Source: Sphingomonas sp. RIT328 (GTDB taxonomy: Bacteria > Pseudomonadota > Alphaproteobacteria > Sphingomonadales > Sphingomonadaceae). From it: DNA of 64,000 bases. Every line of letters starts with the position of its first letter. The first letter of the stretch is position 1. Under the pieces are notes generated by a model. It worked only from the letters and a program-made list of their open reading frames with translations. It made no database searches and was not told the DNA's origin. Of the stretch, positions 53,041 to 62,328 are shown one piece after another. The position numbers and the translations under genes are program-made. The DNA is taken from the NCBI RefSeq assembly GCF_000632225.1, contig NZ_JFYV01000034.1, forward strand, positions 62,001 through 126,000. The letters run 5' to 3'.

Positions 53041-53555
53041 CTCCCGAATTCAGCCGCCCCGAACGTCTCGACGCGATCGGCGCCGGCGAGCGGACGATCA
53101 CCATCGCCGCCGACCCGGCCGAGCGCGCCGCGCTCGCCAGACGCTTCGGCGTGCGCTCGGTCGAGCGGCTCGAAGCGGAGCTGACGATCCGGCGCGAGGC
53201 GGCGGGAATCGTGGTGCGCGGCCGCGTCACCGGCGCGGTGGTGCAGGCGTGCTCGGTCACCGACGTACCGCTCGACGCGACGATCGACGAACCGGTCGCG
53301 CTGCTGTTCGTCGAGACGCTCGGCGAGCAGGAGGAGGTCGAGCTCGACGCGGACGCGCTCGACACGGTCGAGATCGAGGGCGGCGCGGTCGATCTCGGCG
53401 AGGCGGCGGCGGAGACGATGGCACTCGCGCTCGATCCCTTCCCGCGCAGCCCGGAGGCGGAGGCGGCATTGCGCGAGGCCGGCGTGATCCGCGAGGAGGA
53501 ACACCGGCCGTATAGTCCGCTGCAGGGGCTGAAGTCGTTGCTGGGGAAGGAATAG
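53037..53555 (+). CDS. yceD: DUF177/YceD family protein
   Basis: 172 residues. The YceD fold runs about 10-160: a beta-rich start, GAVVQACSVTDVPLDATI in the middle, an acidic Glu/Asp-rich strand pair (EVELDADALDTVEIEGG) and the C-terminal SPLQGLKSLL. The second cysteine of the usual CxRC pair is absent. In many bacteria it is next to rpmF and acts in 23S rRNA processing or large-subunit assembly; rpmF is not adjacent here. Translationally coupled to the bc1 chaperone gene. Confidence 0.87.
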   Translation: MTPEFSRPERLDAIGAGERTITIAADPAERAALARRFGVRSVERLEAELTIRREAAGIVVRGRVTGAVVQACSVTDVPLDATIDEPVALLFVETLGEQEEVELDADALDTVEIEGGAVDLGEAAAETMALALDPFPRSPEAEAALREAGVIREEEHRPYSPLQGLKSLLGKE

Positions 53556-53695
53556 CCCCAACTCGTCATCCCGGCGAACGCCGGGAGTCGTGGACACGGG
53601 ACGTCGACGTGGCGCGGGTCGTTGGCGCCCCGTATCCCCGGATGCCGACTTTCGTCGGCATGACGAAGGGCGGCCAGGGCCTGACCGTTACCCCC

Positions 53696-54757
53696 TCACG
53701 CCTCCCGGCCCTGCCGCTGCTCGGTCAGGATCTGCCAGCCGGTGATGAACAGCGCCACGACCAGCGGGCCGACGACGATGCCGCTGATCCCCGCCACCTC
53801 GATCCCGCCCAGCGTCGTCACCAGCACCAGCCAGTCGGGGATGCCGGTATCGCGCCCGACCAGGATCGGCCGCAGGATATTGTCGGCGAGCCCGATCACC
53901 GCGACGCCGGACACGACGACGACCACGCCCTGCCACACCGCACCGGTGGCGAGCAGATAGATAGCGACCGGCACCCAGATCAGCGCCGGCCCGATCGCCG
54001 GCAGCAACGCGGCGAGCGCCATCAGCAGGCCCCAGAGCAGCGCCGCGGGCAGGCCGACGATCCAGAAGGTGATCGCCCCCAGCGCGCCCTGCACCAGCGC
54101 CACCACCACCGATCCCTTGATCGTCGCGCGCACCACCGCGACGAACTTGTCGATCAGCCGGTCGGCGACCGCCCGTTCGAGCGGCAAGGCGGCACGCACC
54201 GCCGGCCCGAGCCGGTCGCCGTCGCGCAGCAGGAAGAAGGTGACGTAGAGGCCGACGCCGAAGGCGAGCAGGAACGCCGCGGCGTTGCGCCCGATCGATA
54301 GCGCCTGCGCCGCGATCGACTGGAAGCTGCTGCGCAACCCCTGCACGATCCGCGCCTGCGCGGTGTCGAAACTGCCCAGCCCGGCGCGGTCGAGCGGATG
54401 CTGCACCCATTGCGGCAGGGCGTCGTGCACCTGCGCGAAATAGCGGGCGAAATCGATCTGGCCGCTCTGCACCCTGGCATAGACGCCGGCCGACTGGTCG
54501 ACGACCATGCCGGTGATCGCCAGCGCCGGGATGATCACCGCGACGAGGATGATGAGCAGCGTCGCCGCCGCCGCCGCATTGCGCCGCCCCGGCCATTTGC
54601 CGAGCAGCCAGTGGAACAGCGACTGGAACAGGATCGCCGCGAGCAGGCTCCACAGCAGCGCGGCGACGAACGACGAGACGACGAGCAGCAGGCCGGCGCT
54701 GATCAGCACCAGGAACAGGATGAGCCCGCCCGATTCGAGCTTTCGTCTGTCGATCAC
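53696..54757 (-). CDS. AI-2E family (PerM-type) permease
   Basis: 353 residues with about seven or eight hydrophobic helices; the first pair (GLILFLVLISAGLLLVVSSF and LLAAILFQSLFHWLLG) lies in residues 10-55. The C-terminal half holds the family's VVVVSGVAVIGLADNILRPI and GTGIPDWLVLVTTLGGI segments. Members include the AI-2 exporter TqsA and Na+/H+ antiporters; the substrate cannot be told. No neighbour suggests one. Confidence 0.9.
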   Translation of the reverse strand: MIDRRKLESGGLILFLVLISAGLLLVVSSFVAALLWSLLAAILFQSLFHWLLGKWPGRRNAAAAATLLIILVAVIIPALAITGMVVDQSAGVYARVQSGQIDFARYFAQVHDALPQWVQHPLDRAGLGSFDTAQARIVQGLRSSFQSIAAQALSIGRNAAAFLLAFGVGLYVTFFLLRDGDRLGPAVRAALPLERAVADRLIDKFVAVVRATIKGSVVVALVQGALGAITFWIVGLPAALLWGLLMALAALLPAIGPALIWVPVAIYLLATGAVWQGVVVVVSGVAVIGLADNILRPILVGRDTGIPDWLVLVTTLGGIEVAGISGIVVGPLVVALFITGWQILTEQRQGREA

Positions 54758-55202
54758 GTCATTCCCCCGGTTCGCCCCTGCGGACGGGGCAAGAACCCAT
54801 CAGGGCCGTTTCGGGTCCGTCCCGGCTTGATCCGGGGCGATTGTTTGATCCGGAGGCATCTCGCCATCGGAGACATGGTTTACCCCCGTTCAAGGGCGCG
54901 TCGCTCGCCCAAAGCACCGTATTCCCGCGCAGGCGGGAATCTAGTGGCCAAGCCAAACACCGACTTGCGGCAAGGAACCTGGGCTCCGGCCGGCGCGGGA
55001 GCACTGCAAATGCCTACGCGTAGCTACGTCTGTGCGATTACCCCGGACGTGCTTCGAGTCCGCTGTGGTGCGCAAAGCAACGGCCTAGTCTCGGCCGAAC
55101 TGTTCTATGTCGGAACGCCATCTCCATGACCGATGAGTCTTCACAAAGACCCGGCTCGCCCCACCCTCTTAGGCGAGGCCGCACGACCGGACCTCCCGCG
55201 CC
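54758..55202. repeat. Intergenic region with composite repeat
   Basis: 445 bases without a convincing gene. From about 54921 to 55008 stands a composite repeat: ATTCCCGCGCAGGCGGGAAT, then CTAGTGGCCAAGC, a variable centre, and GGGCTC...GCGCGGGAGCACTGC. A copy with the same blocks in the same order lies at 60570-60660. Confidence 0.65.
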
Positions 55203-55736
55203 CTATCCGTCCGGGCCGAGGCTCGGGTCGAGATCGCGCGGGCGGATGAAGCGGGTCAGCGTCGCGCCGCCCGGCGCGAGCGACGGCCAACCGCCGTCGA
55301 ACGACAGTTCGGCGAGCGTCGCGGTTGGATATTTCTCCTCGATCTGGCCGCGCAGGCCATCGGCCGCCGCCGGCACCAGCATCAGCGCGAGATCCTCCAG
55401 CCCCGGATTATGGCCGACGAGCAGCACCCGCTCGGCGCCCTCCGGCAGCTCGTGGATCAGGTCGAGCAACGTCGCGGCGGAGGCGAGATAGACGCGCCGC
55501 TCCCACACCGGCGACAGCCGACGACCATAGCCCGCCACGATCGCGTCGAGCGTCTCGCCGACGCGCACCGCGGGCGAGGCGACGACGTGATCGAAGCCGA
55601 GATCGAGACTGCGCATGTGCCGCCCGACCGCCTCGGCGGCGCGGCGGCCCTTGGCGTTGAGCGGGCGATCGAAATCGCGGCTGACCGTATCGTCCCAGCC
55701 GGACTTGGCGTGGCGCAGCAGCGTCAGCGTCTTCAA
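55203..55736 (-). CDS. SixA-type histidine phosphatase
   Basis: 177 residues of the RHG phosphatase fold: LLRHAKSGW with the phosphorylated histidine H8, and VLLVGHNPGLEDLA with the second active-site histidine. The first motif is RHAKS, as in SixA, which dephosphorylates phosphohistidine on Hpt domains or on the nitrogen PTS; targets here are unknown. Its ATG overlaps the end of the DinG-type helicase gene, so it depends on that transcript. Confidence 0.85.
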   Translation of the reverse strand: MKTLTLLRHAKSGWDDTVSRDFDRPLNAKGRRAAEAVGRHMRSLDLGFDHVVASPAVRVGETLDAIVAGYGRRLSPVWERRVYLASAATLLDLIHELPEGAERVLLVGHNPGLEDLALMLVPAAADGLRGQIEEKYPTATLAELSFDGGWPSLAPGGATLTRFIRPRDLDPSLGPDG

Positions 55737-58477
55737 CCGGCGTCTCCGTGGTGGCTCGCGAGAGCCGCCTCATGCCCGATCCGGCCCGGCAAGGAAAGCC
55801 GCGCCTGCACCCGCGCCACCGCCTCGTCCAGCGTTACCCGCGCGATGCCGACGCCGGGCGGGAAGGCGGAGAGCAGCCGCGACGGCATCGCCGCCGACAG
55901 CATCACGAACGCGCCGCGATCGTCGGCGCGCCGGATCAGCCGGCCGAACGCCTGCGCCAGCCGCGCCCGCACGATACGGTCGTCATAGGCCGATCCGCCG
56001 CCGGCCAGCCGCCGCGCGGCATGCAGCACGCTCGGCTTGGGCCAGGGCACGCCCTCCATCACCACCAGCCGCAGCGACGATCCCGGCACGTCGACGCCGT
56101 CGCGCAGCGCATCGGTGCCGAGCAGCGACGCCGCCGGATCGTCGCGGAAAATGTCGACCAGCGTGCCGGTGTCGATCGGATCGACGTGCTGCGCGTGCAG
56201 CGGCAGCCCCTCGCGCGCCAGCCGGTCGGCGATCCGGCCATGCACGCCGCGCAGCCGCCGGATCGCGGTGAACAGCCCGAGCGTGCCGCCGCCCGCCGCG
56301 ACGATCAGCCGCGCATAGGCATTGGCGAGCGCGGGCAGGTCGCCGCGCTTGACGTCGGTGACGATCAGCACCTCGGCATTGGCGGGATAATCGAACGGGC
56401 TCGGCACCGCGAAGCGGGCGGGCGCGCGGGCGAGATGCGGCGCGCCGACGCGCGCTTCGGCGATGTCCCAGCCGTCGGCGTCGTTGGCGCCGCCGCCGGT
56501 CAGCGTCGCCGAGGTGACGAGCGCGCCGTGCGCGGGCTTGAGCACGATCTCGGCGAAGGGCCGCGTCGGATCGAGCCAGTGGCGGTGCAGGCCGATGTCA
56601 TATTCGCGCCCCTCGATCCGGTCGACCGCCAGCCAGTCGACATGCGCCGGATCGACCGGGCCGCCGACCCGCGCGAGCACCGACAGCCACGCCGCCACCG
56701 TCTCCGCGCGCCAGCCGATCGAGGCGATCGCCCCCTCGACGCGGGCGCGGGCGGGTGCGTCCATCCAGTCGGGCGCCTCGGCGAGCACTGCCTCCAGCCG
56801 CCGCCCGAGCGTCACCAGCGGCCGCACCAGCGCGTCGAGCGCCGCCGCGGCGGGCGCCGCCGCCTCGATCAGCTCGGGCGTCGGCTCGGCGAGTTCGGTC
56901 TCGAGGCCATAGCCGGCATCCCCCGGCTGTTCGGCACGCGCATAGGTCAGCCCGCGCACCGCGGCGAGCAGATGCTCGACCGGCCCGAACGGCGCACCCT
57001 CGTTGATCCGGCCGAGCCAACCGTCGCTGGCGAGATGCCGCGACGCCTCGACCGCGTCCTGGATGGCGATGCCGCCCTGTTCGTCATAGCTGGCGACGTC
57101 GGACAGGCGCGCCTGCAACCCGCGCCGCCGGCCGCGGCCGCCGCTTTCCGGGCCGAGGATCCAGCGGCGCAGCTCGATCGTCTCCTGCCCGGTCAGCGCG
57201 GTGGCGAACATCGAATCCGCCGCCTCGAACAGATGATGGCCCTCGTCGAAGACGTAGCGCGTCGGTCGCGTCGTCGTCTCGCGGCCGCGAGCGGCATTGA
57301 CCATCACCAGCGCATGGTTGGCGATCACCACGTCCGCCTCCGCCGAGGCGCGCGCGGCGCGCTCGATGAAGCATTTGCGGTAATGCGGGCAACCGGCATA
57401 GACGCACTCGCCGCGGCGATCGGTGAGCGCGGTCGGGCCGTTGCGCCGGAACAGCGTCGGCAGCCAGCCGGGCAGATCGCCGCCGACCATGTCGCCGTCG
57501 GCGCTATAGGCCGCCCAGCGCGCGACCAGCTGCGCGAGGATCGCCGCCCGCCCGGCGAACCCGCCCTGCAACGCGTCCTCGAGATTGAGCAGGCAGAGGT
57601 AATTCTCCCGCCCCTTGCGCGTCACCACCTTGTGCCGGCGCGTCGCGGCGTCGGGGAACAGGCGCTCCGTCTCCTTGGCGAGCTGGCGTTGCAACGCCTT
57701 GGTATAGGTGCTGATCCACACCGCGCCGCCGGCCCGCTCCGCCCACAGCGAGGCGGGGGCGAGATAGCCCAACGTCTTGCCGATCCCCGTCCCCGCCTCG
57801 GCGAGCACCAGATTGGGCGCGTCGCGCATCGCGCGCGGGCTGAACGCGTCGGTCGCCGCGGCAGCGAAGGCGCGCTGGCCGAGCCGTTCCTCGGCGCCGT
57901 CGCCGGTCAGCGCGGCGAGCCGCGCCTCGGCATCGGCCGCCGGTATCTGGACCATGAGCGGCGCCGGCCGCGGCGCCTGCTCCTCCCATTCGGGCAAGGT
58001 CGCGAACAGCCAGCGTTCGTTGACCTGCGGCTTGGCGAGCAGCGGCGCGATCGCCGGTGCCCATGGCCAGCGCAGCCGGGTCAGCGACTGCGCCGCGGTC
58101 CACGCACCGGCACGCTCCGTCCAGTCGCCCTGCGGCACCGCGAGCAGCGCCGCCGCCGCCTCGCGCAGGAAGGCGGCGACCGCCTCGTCGGTCTCCGGCG
58201 GCGACAGATCGACGGCGCGGGCGAAGCCGCGCGGCGTCGGTACCGCGAATTGCGCCGGATGGAGGAAGGCGAACAATTCGAGCAGGTCGAGCCCCGACAG
58301 CTCGAGATAGCCGAGCCGCTGGCCGATCAGCGGCGCGTTGAGCAGGATCACCGGCGTGTCCGCGGCGATGCGGATCGCCTCGCCGCGCCCGATCGGCCGC
58401 GTGCCGTCGTCGGACGCGATCCAGATGCCGCCGTGGCTGGCGTGGAGGGCGGGATAGGGGATCACGACGATGGCCAT
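55733..58477 (-). CDS. DinG/XPD-type ATP-dependent DNA helicase
   Basis: 914 residues from MAIVVIPY. Walker A AEAGTGIGKT follows an N-terminal region of about 220 residues with no clear domain. Then come the Fe-S cluster cysteines characteristic of DinG/XPD: ENYLC, GECVYAGC and YRKC, and a DEGH box (FDEGHHLF). The second RecA domain ends with GTDALRDGVDVPGSSL and AQAFGRLIRR. It unwinds DNA 5' to 3', removing R-loops or D-loops. The N-terminal extension is unusual for DinG but common in alphaproteobacterial members. Overlaps sixA by four bases. Confidence 0.92.
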   Translation of the reverse strand: MAIVVIPYPALHASHGGIWIASDDGTRPIGRGEAIRIAADTPVILLNAPLIGQRLGYLELSGLDLLELFAFLHPAQFAVPTPRGFARAVDLSPPETDEAVAAFLREAAAALLAVPQGDWTERAGAWTAAQSLTRLRWPWAPAIAPLLAKPQVNERWLFATLPEWEEQAPRPAPLMVQIPAADAEARLAALTGDGAEERLGQRAFAAAATDAFSPRAMRDAPNLVLAEAGTGIGKTLGYLAPASLWAERAGGAVWISTYTKALQRQLAKETERLFPDAATRRHKVVTRKGRENYLCLLNLEDALQGGFAGRAAILAQLVARWAAYSADGDMVGGDLPGWLPTLFRRNGPTALTDRRGECVYAGCPHYRKCFIERAARASAEADVVIANHALVMVNAARGRETTTRPTRYVFDEGHHLFEAADSMFATALTGQETIELRRWILGPESGGRGRRRGLQARLSDVASYDEQGGIAIQDAVEASRHLASDGWLGRINEGAPFGPVEHLLAAVRGLTYARAEQPGDAGYGLETELAEPTPELIEAAAPAAAALDALVRPLVTLGRRLEAVLAEAPDWMDAPARARVEGAIASIGWRAETVAAWLSVLARVGGPVDPAHVDWLAVDRIEGREYDIGLHRHWLDPTRPFAEIVLKPAHGALVTSATLTGGGANDADGWDIAEARVGAPHLARAPARFAVPSPFDYPANAEVLIVTDVKRGDLPALANAYARLIVAAGGGTLGLFTAIRRLRGVHGRIADRLAREGLPLHAQHVDPIDTGTLVDIFRDDPAASLLGTDALRDGVDVPGSSLRLVVMEGVPWPKPSVLHAARRLAGGGSAYDDRIVRARLAQAFGRLIRRADDRGAFVMLSAAMPSRLLSAFPPGVGIARVTLDEAVARVQARLSLPGRIGHEAALASHHGDAG

Positions 58478-58572
58478 AACCGACCGGAACAGATTGGCAA
58501 CCGGGCGGCGGTGCAACCCGGCGGCCGATCGCACGTTCGGCACGGATCATCCGCTTGCTCAGGATCAGTCCC

Positions 58573-58881
58573 ATGCGTTCTCTGCTGTTCACCCTCGGTG
58601 CCGTCTCGCTTGCCCTCCCCGCCAGCCTCGCGCTGCCGGTCAGCCAGGCGGAGGCGCGCCATCACTATCGGCATGCGCACGAGCGCGGCTATCATCACGT
58701 CAAGCGCTGCCGCTATTCGAGCGGAACGACGGGGCTCGTCGCGGGCGGCGTCGGCGGCGCCTTGCTCGGCAATTCGGTGCTCGGCCATGGCGCGCTCGGC
58801 ACGATCGGCGGCGCGGTCGGCGGCGCCTTTGCCGGTCGCGCGATCGATCGCACGGTGACCGCGAAGAACCGCTGCCGCTGA
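58573..58881 (+). CDS. Glycine-zipper exported protein
   Basis: 102 residues. A cleavable signal sequence (LPASLALPVSQAEA, about 10-28), a His/Tyr-rich start (HHYRHAHERGYHHVKRC), then a glycine-zipper segment (GLVAGGVGGALLGN, then GTIGGAVGGAFAGRAI) that could cross or sit on the outer membrane, and a last Cys (NRCR). Resembles the small 17 kDa/Rickettsia surface-antigen-like proteins. Two cysteines may pair. Function unknown. It is followed 57 bases later by lysK. Confidence 0.75.
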   Translation: MRSLLFTLGAVSLALPASLALPVSQAEARHHYRHAHERGYHHVKRCRYSSGTTGLVAGGVGGALLGNSVLGHGALGTIGGAVGGAFAGRAIDRTVTAKNRCR

Positions 58882-58937
58882 GCCGCCGTTCAAGAGAGTT
58901 GCCGTGAGCGCGCGGGGTGCTTAGTCCCGCGCGCATC

Positions 58938-60512
58938 ATGACGACTGATCTGCGCTCCGCCGCTCTCGACTCCAAGGCCTGGCCGTTCGAAGAGGCGCGC
59001 AAGCTGCTCAAACGCTATCCGGACGGCAAGCCCGGCGGCGGCCCGGTGCTGTTCGAGACCGGCTATGGCCCCTCGGGCCTGCCGCATATCGGCACGTTCA
59101 ACGAAGTGCTGCGCACGACGATGGTGCGCAACGCCTTCCATGCGCTCAGCGACCAGCCGACGCGGCTGATCGCGTTCAGCGACGATATGGACGGGCTGCG
59201 CAAGGTGCCCGACAACGTCCCCAACGGCGACATGCTGCGCGCCCATCTCGGCAAGCCGCTGACCCGCATTCCCGATCCGTTCGGCAAGTTCGACAGCTTC
59301 GCCGCCCACAACAACGCCATGCTGCGCCAGTTCCTCGACCGGTTCGGCTTTGACTATGATTTCGCCTCCTCGACCGAATATTACGAAGGCGGCCGGTTCG
59401 ACGACGCGATCAAGGGCGTGCTGCGGCATTACCAGGGCATCCTCGACGTGATGCTGCCGACGCTGCGGGCGGAGCGGCGCGAGACCTATTCGCCGGTGCT
59501 GCCGGTCAGCCCGACCAGCGGCATCGTCCTGCAGGTGCCGGTCGAGGTGGTCGATGCCGAGGCCGGGACGATCGCCTTCACCGACGACAGCGGCGAGCGG
59601 ATCGTCCAGTCCGCGCTCGGCGGCCGCTCCAAGCTGCAATGGAAGGTCGACTGGGCGATGCGCTGGGTCGCGCTCGGCGTCGATTACGAGATGGCGGGCA
59701 AGGATCTGATCGATTCGGTGACGCAGAGCTCGAAGATCGCCCGCGTGCTCGGCGGCCGCCCGCCCGAGGGCTTCAATTACGAGATGTTCCTCGACGAGAA
59801 GGGCGAGAAGATCTCCAAGTCCAAGGGCAACGGCCTCAGCCTCGACCAATGGCTGACCTATGGCCCCGAGGAGAGCCTCGCCTTCTTCGCCTATCGCGAG
59901 CCCAAGAAGGCGAAGGCGCTGCACTTCGGCGTGATCCCGCGCGCGGTCGACGATTACTGGCAGTTCCGCGGCAATTACCCGACGCAGGAATTGCCGCAGA
60001 AGCTCGGCAATCCCGTCCACCATATCCATGACGGCAAGGTGCCGGAGGCGACGCTGCCGGTCACCTTCGGCCTGCTGCTCAACCTCGTCGGCGTGATGGG
60101 CGAGGCGAGCCAGGAGCAGGTCTGGGGCTATCTGCGCAACTACGTGCCAGACGCGACGCCCGAGCACGATCCCGAACTCGACCGGCTGATCGGCTATGCG
60201 CTGGCCTATGCGCGCGATTTCGTCGCCCCGACGCTCCACCGCCGCGCGCCGGCGGGGGTAGAGATCGACGCGCTGCGCCGGCTCGACGCCGACCTCGCCG
60301 CGCTGCCCGCCGGCGCCTCGGCGGAGGCCATCCAGAACGTCGTCTACGAGATCGGCAAGACCGCCGGCTTCGACACGCTGCGCGACTGGTTCAAGGCGCT
60401 GTACGAAACGCTGCTCGGCTCCGAACAGGGGCCGCGGATGGGCAGCTTCATCGCCTTGTACGGGGTGGAGAACAGCCGCAGGCTGATCGCGGAGGCGCTG
60501 GCGAAGGCGTGA
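58938..60512 (+). CDS. lysK: Class I lysyl-tRNA synthetase
   Basis: 524 residues. A class I (Rossmann) enzyme: HIGTFNE replaces HIGH at 50-56 and KISKSKG is the KMSKS loop. It charges tRNA-Lys. Most bacteria use the unrelated class II LysS; class I LysK is found in archaea, spirochaetes and many alphaproteobacteria. The C-terminal anticodon region (about 350-524, with [14 protein letters not shown]) is complete, so the gene looks functional. No class II copy lies in this window. Confidence 0.96.
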   Translation: MTTDLRSAALDSKAWPFEEARKLLKRYPDGKPGGGPVLFETGYGPSGLPHIGTFNEVLRTTMVRNAFHALSDQPTRLIAFSDDMDGLRKVPDNVPNGDMLRAHLGKPLTRIPDPFGKFDSFAAHNNAMLRQFLDRFGFDYDFASSTEYYEGGRFDDAIKGVLRHYQGILDVMLPTLRAERRETYSPVLPVSPTSGIVLQVPVEVVDAEAGTIAFTDDSGERIVQSALGGRSKLQWKVDWAMRWVALGVDYEMAGKDLIDSVTQSSKIARVLGGRPPEGFNYEMFLDEKGEKISKSKGNGLSLDQWLTYGPEESLAFFAYREPKKAKALHFGVIPRAVDDYWQFRGNYPTQELPQKLGNPVHHIHDGKVPEATLPVTFGLLLNLVGVMGEASQEQVWGYLRNYVPDATPEHDPELDRLIGYALAYARDFVAPTLHRRAPAGVEIDALRRLDADLAALPAGASAEAIQNVVYEIGKTAGFDTLRDWFKALYETLLGSEQGPRMGSFIALYGVENSRRLIAEALAKA

Positions 60513-61125
60513 GGGGCAAGGCAGTTTCGCCATCCCGTTCGGGCGTTATGCGTGACGCCTTGCATGAATATTCCCGCGCAGGCGGAAATCCAGTGGCCAA
60601 GCAGAACCGCCGCCGGTGATCCGAAGACCACAGGGCTCACGCCCGCGCGGGAGCATTGCAGGTGTCATGCTTCCGGCCATTCCGGCGACGAGCGTCTCTG
60701 TCGCGGCTGGTCCGCGGTCATGCCGGATTACCTCCAGCATCTGGCGCTCCGCAGAAGCGAAAGCCGTAGATTCCGCGGCACGATCGGCCCGGATCACCGC
60801 ACGGGATTCGTCGAAATCCCTCCGAATCGCTCTCTCGCACCACCCCGGCGGAGGCCGGGGTCCAGTCGGGTGACGGTTTGCGGCGAAGGACGACGGCCTT
60901 CCCACCTGGACCCCGGCCTTCGCCGGGGTGGCAGCGTTTTGCAGAGGTCACGGCCGACGACTCGGGTGACGCGATGGTCGAGCGGAGGTTGAGCCGTCGG
61001 AGGTCTCGATACGCCCGCCGATAACCGGATCCGATACCACCCCGCCCGCACCGTCTCCCGGAACCACCGCGCCTCGCCGTCCGTTGCATTTGCTGCAACG
61101 CAGCAAGCGCGGCTAAGGCAGCTTC
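60513..61125. repeat. Intergenic region with two repeat units and an operator
   Basis: 613 bases with no convincing gene. It holds the composite repeat at about 60570-60660 (copy of that at 54921-55008), an inverted pair at 60840-60864 and 60907-60931 (CCACCCCGGC...GGGGTCCA; 24 of 25 positions match between arms), and the operator-like palindromes at 61082-61106. No RNA gene was recognised. Confidence 0.65.
61082..61106. promoter_or_regulatory. Candidate LysR box upstream of MFS gene
   Basis: CGTTGCA-N5-TGCAACG (61082-61100) is a perfect inverted repeat with the T-N11-A core TGCA-N5-TGCA; overlapping it TTGCTGC-AAC-GCAGCAA (61090-61106) is a second perfect inverted repeat. It lies 20-44 bases before the MFS start codon and resembles the site at 15219-15233 before the LysR gene. 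Confidence 0.5.
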
Positions 61126-62328
61126 ATGACCCTCAGAGACATAGCCGCGACCCGCCCCGGGCTCGTCCATCTCGCGCTCGCCGTCGGCGGCTTCGCGATC
61201 GGCACGACCGAATTCGCCGCGATGAGCCTCGAACCCGATCTGGCGCGCGGGCTCAACGTCGATGCGCCGGCGGTCGGTCATATCATCAGCGCCTATGCGC
61301 TGGGCGTGGTGGTCGGTGCGCCGACGATCGCGGTGCTGTCGGCCAAGATGTCGCGCTACACGCTGCTGATCGGGCTGATGACGCTGTTCGCGATCGGCAA
61401 TGCGCTGTCGGCGATCGCACCGACCTATGGCTGGATGCTCGTCTTCCGCTTCTGCGCCGGCCTGCCGCACGGCGCCTATTTCGGCATCGCCGCGCTCGTC
61501 GCCGCGTCGCTGGTGCCGCCGGGGCGGCGGACGCAGGCGGTCGGGCGGATCATGCTCGGGCTGACCGTCGCGACGATCGTCGGCGTGCCGGTGGCGACGC
61601 TGCTCGGCCAGATCGCGAGCTGGCGCTGGATGTTCGGCCTCGTCGCGGGGCTCGCGCTGCTCACCGCGGCACTGGTCGCGCTGCTCGCGCCGATCGATTC
61701 GCCCGACCGCAGCGCCAGCCCGCTGCGCGAGCTCGACGCGCTGCGCCGGCCGCAGGTGTGGCTGACGCTCGGCACCGGCGCGATCGGCTTCGGCGGCATG
61801 TTCGCGGTCTATACCTATCTTGCCGCGACGCTGAACGACGTCACCGGCCTCGCGCCAAGCCGCGTGCCGCTGATCCTCGCGGTGTTCGGCAGCGGCATGA
61901 CGCTCGGCAATCTCGTCGTGCCGCGCTACGCCGATCGCGCACTGATGCCGACCGCGGGGGCGCTGCTGCTCTGGTCGGCGGCGGCGCTGCTGCTGTATCC
62001 GCTCGCCGCGATCAACGTCTGGACGATGACGCTCGACGTCTTCGCGATCGGCCTCGGCGGCGCGCTCGGCACGGTGTTGCAGACGCGGCTGATGGACGTC
62101 GCCGGCGACGCCCAGTCGCTCGCCGCCGCGCTCAACCATTCGGCGTTCAACACCGCCAATGCGATCGGCCCGTTGCTCGGCGGCCTCGCCATCGCGGCGG
62201 GCTATGGCTGGACCGCGACGGGAGTGGTCGGCAGCGGTCTGGCGCTCGCCGGCCTGGCGATCTGGGCGGTATCGCTGGCGGTCGAACGCGGCATGCCGAT
62301 CGCCGGGCGGCGTCATGCCCGGCAGTGA
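61126..62328 (+). CDS. MFS transporter, DHA1 family (AraJ-like)
   Basis: 400 residues and about 12 membrane helices. AIGTTEFAAMSL at residues 24-35 in TM1 is the signature of the AraJ/YdhP/sugar-efflux group of the DHA1 drug-proton antiporters. Export of a small metabolite or drug is likely; which is unknown. The gene is preceded by a strong palindromic operator. Its 3' end overlaps the next MFS gene by 14 bases, so they are co-translated. Confidence 0.88.
   Translation: MTLRDIAATRPGLVHLALAVGGFAIGTTEFAAMSLEPDLARGLNVDAPAVGHIISAYALGVVVGAPTIAVLSAKMSRYTLLIGLMTLFAIGNALSAIAPTYGWMLVFRFCAGLPHGAYFGIAALVAASLVPPGRRTQAVGRIMLGLTVATIVGVPVATLLGQIASWRWMFGLVAGLALLTAALVALLAPIDSPDRSASPLRELDALRRPQVWLTLGTGAIGFGGMFAVYTYLAATLNDVTGLAPSRVPLILAVFGSGMTLGNLVVPRYADRALMPTAGALLLWSAAALLLYPLAAINVWTMTLDVFAIGLGGALGTVLQTRLMDVAGDAQSLAAALNHSAFNTANAIGPLLGGLAIAAGYGWTATGVVGSGLALAGLAIWAVSLAVERGMPIAGRRHARQ

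Noticed and set aside
54921..61106. CRISPR array in the repeat-bearing gaps
   Set aside because: Copies are kilobases apart with no regular spacing, no spacers and no cas genes.
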